Program-made: the position numbers and the translations under genes
Source of the DNA: a virus
Virus record (IMG/VR): IMGVR_UViG_3300046170_000404
Coordinates: 1 to 59,619 of that record
Reading direction: 5' to 3' (one strand)
DNA length: 59,619 bases
Notes under the pieces: model-generated
The model's input: the letters and a program-made list of their open reading frames with translations, nothing else
What the model was told of the DNA's origin: nothing
Database searches by the model: none
In this document: in pieces, positions 58,434 to 59,619 of the stretch
Layout: each line of letters starts with the position of its first letter
Position numbering within the stretch: position 1 is the first letter of the stretch

Positions 58434-59137
58434 TATGATGCGATCTTAATGAAACTATTCTTTGTTACTTTTTTTCCTAGGCCTTTAGCAACTAAGCCCA
58501 CAATCACGCCTGACGGATCCTTAAAGCGTAAGTCGTGAGCATCGCCATCTATAACGGGGCGACTCATCCAGGTACGGGGCAACTTATCCTTAAACACAAC
58601 GGCAACGTTAGCATAGTACTCAGCCATCGCCTTAACTTGGTCCTGGTAATTAGTGCCTGAGTCGCTAAAGGTAACATGATAATTTTTTTTACCATGATCA
58701 AGGTAATTGAGTACCTTAGTATAATCGTAAAAGGTCACTTTAGGGTGTATATCCATTAAGCTGCCACCTCCATCAACTTTATATTTAAACCATGGAAGGT
58801 CACTCGTCCCGTTGAGTCGAACGGCAAATTTAAATCCTGCTCGAGCTGCCCTTTTCCTTAGCAGCTCAATCTCGTTTGATAACTCATAAAGAAAACCGTT
58901 TTTATTATTCCAAAAATAATTAGTTTTATTTATTCGAGCTTGCTGCACGCTATTCATTTGACCCCGACCCGATGTATTTAAACAAGGTTTAACACATCCA
59001 CCAGGCCCCAGGGTAGCTTTAGGACAGACATTTTTGCCACTCATATCATATGGCGCAAAATGCAAGATAGCCGTTTTATATCCATGAGCTTCACCCTTTG
59101 CCATTTTAGTTTGGCTGTAATAATTAAGCAATGCCAT
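58433..59137 (-). CDS. gp88-family protein
   Basis: ILHFAPYDMSGKNVCPKATL, GGCVKPCLNTSGRGQMNSVQ and FKFAVRLNGTSDLPWFKYKV match the mycobacteriophage gp88 family: conserved cysteines, the C-L-N-T-x-G-R region and R-L-N-G-T-S-D. The cysteines suggest metal or FeS binding. The family is common in phages but its function is unknown. Coupled to the tiny membrane gene downstream and overlapping the 82-aa gene upstream. Confidence 0.75.
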   Translation of the reverse strand: MALLNYYSQTKMAKGEAHGYKTAILHFAPYDMSGKNVCPKATLGPGGCVKPCLNTSGRGQMNSVQQARINKTNYFWNNKNGFLYELSNEIELLRKRAARAGFKFAVRLNGTSDLPWFKYKVDGGGSLMDIHPKVTFYDYTKVLNYLDHGKKNYHVTFSDSGTNYQDQVKAMAEYYANVAVVFKDKLPRTWMSRPVIDGDAHDLRFKDPSGVIVGLVAKGLGKKVTKNSFIKIAS

Positions 59138-59372
59138 GAGTTACCGCCTTCCAGCTTCCATCAACTTCAGCTAATTTTATATTATGACTGTATACGCTGC
59201 CAGCTTCATCGAATAAGCCAACTTCTGAGCCCTTAGCATCTATTAGAATAGTTTTTTTAATTCCTTTTCCTTGCTTAGGCGACTCAAGAAGCTCACCGCT
59301 GATTAGTACACCAGGGCCTAGCTGATCGCTTTTTATTTTTTGTCCTTTTTTTAGATCTTTAAAGTTTATCAT
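59124..59372 (-). CDS. Small hypothetical protein (82 aa)
   Basis: MINFKDLKKGQKIKSDQLGP then KKTILIDAKGSEVGLFDEAG indicates a small beta-barrel, like phage proteins of unknown role next to gp88-family genes. It overlaps the gp88 gene by 14 bp. Confidence 0.6.
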   Translation of the reverse strand: MINFKDLKKGQKIKSDQLGPGVLISGELLESPKQGKGIKKTILIDAKGSEVGLFDEAGSVYSHNIKLAEVDGSWKAVTHGIA

Positions 59373-59619
59373 TTTTTTTCTCCATGTTAGTTAATGAGTC
59401 TTATTAACATGGGATGGGCTGAGCTGTCAAATCTTTTTTAGATCCTGCTGCTAGATCTTGCTGCAATAAATAAGGCTCGACCTGGAAGCCAGGCCCTGGA
59501 GATCTTAGAACTTTAAGCTGCCATCGAGCTGCACGACTCACGGGACCAATTAAAAATATTTTTTAAAAAAATGTTAATGTAAACAATTACAAAAAAAGCC
59601 ATATATATAGTCAACGATA
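59373..59619. other. Right-end intergenic segment
   Basis: About 250 bp without a gene. It contains a short inverted repeat CCTGGAAGCCAGG and a reverse copy of the dispersed heptamer (CACGACTCACGGG near 59532), then an A/T-rich end. No direct repeat with the left end of the window was seen, so no terminal repeat is supported. Confidence 0.5.

Noticed and set aside
1-59619. Lysogeny functions (integrase, repressor, attachment site)
   Set aside because: No integrase or repressor motif was recognised in any frame; the repeats found have no attachment-site context.
1-59619. tRNA genes
   Set aside because: I saw no clear cloverleaf with a GGTTCRA arm and matching acceptor stem; candidates near 4.2 and 17.1 kb are parts of the dispersed heptamer or coding sequence. 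A tRNAscan search would be decisive.

Overview
The window reads as a nearly complete, AT-rich genome of a lytic-looking, tailed double-stranded DNA phage from a marine bacterium. Evidence for a phage is a full packaging and capsid set (small and large terminase, portal, scaffold-like protein, major capsid protein, connector and tail proteins, ejection-type proteins, an M15 endolysin and a GTA-type holin) together with a phage replication set (family A DNA polymerase, AEP-type primase, SF1 and SF2 helicases, PD-(D/E)XK nuclease). No integrase, repressor, rRNA, tRNA or plasmid partition gene was recognised. The low GC and the many families I associate with SAR11-type and cyanobacterial phages suggest a marine alphaproteobacterial host, but that is inference. 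The portal, gp4/gp10-like tail proteins and lack of a tape measure fit a short-tailed (podovirus-like) virion.

Layout. 0-4.4 kb: minus-strand small genes, a VRR-NUC nuclease, two related direct-repeat arrays, small terminase, and a 440-bp intergenic region full of TTTCCTAG motifs. 4.4-10.9 kb: accessory zone with small genes on both strands, a Mom-like candidate DNA-modification gene next to duplicated 76-bp repeats, a flavin-dependent halogenase, and a C5-cytosine methyltransferase whose last 1.2 kb is also open in a second frame with its own repeated motif. 10.9-20.8 kb: replication block. 20.8-26.7 kb: ejection/internal virion proteins. 26.7-30.0 kb: two glycosyltransferases and a carbamoyltransferase. 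30.0-41.9 kb: tail, fibre and connector proteins, interrupted by Fe(II)/2-oxoglutarate oxygenases. 41.9-44.9 kb: oxygenases, sulfotransferase and lysis genes. 44.9-57.3 kb: capsid, GroES-like co-chaperonin, holin, portal and large terminase. 57.6-59.4 kb: small genes including a gp88-family protein. If the window ends are joined, the small terminase lies upstream of the large terminase on the same strand, the usual order, which suggests a circularly permuted map.

Three things stand out. First, six predicted 2OG-Fe(II) oxygenases, a sulfotransferase, two glycosyltransferases, a carbamoyltransferase and a halogenase make a large small-molecule/surface/nucleotide-modification repertoire scattered through the structural operon. 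Second, at least eight genes, including essential ones (portal, small terminase), are split by what looks like one extra base; this is most simply insertion error in the sequence, but the stop-adjacent +1 sites deserve a check. Third, there are non-coding patterns: a dispersed tandem heptamer (CGTGARN-CGTGR), repeat arrays, CTAG clusters, and very small one-helix membrane proteins that start inside or near the stop codons of upstream genes.
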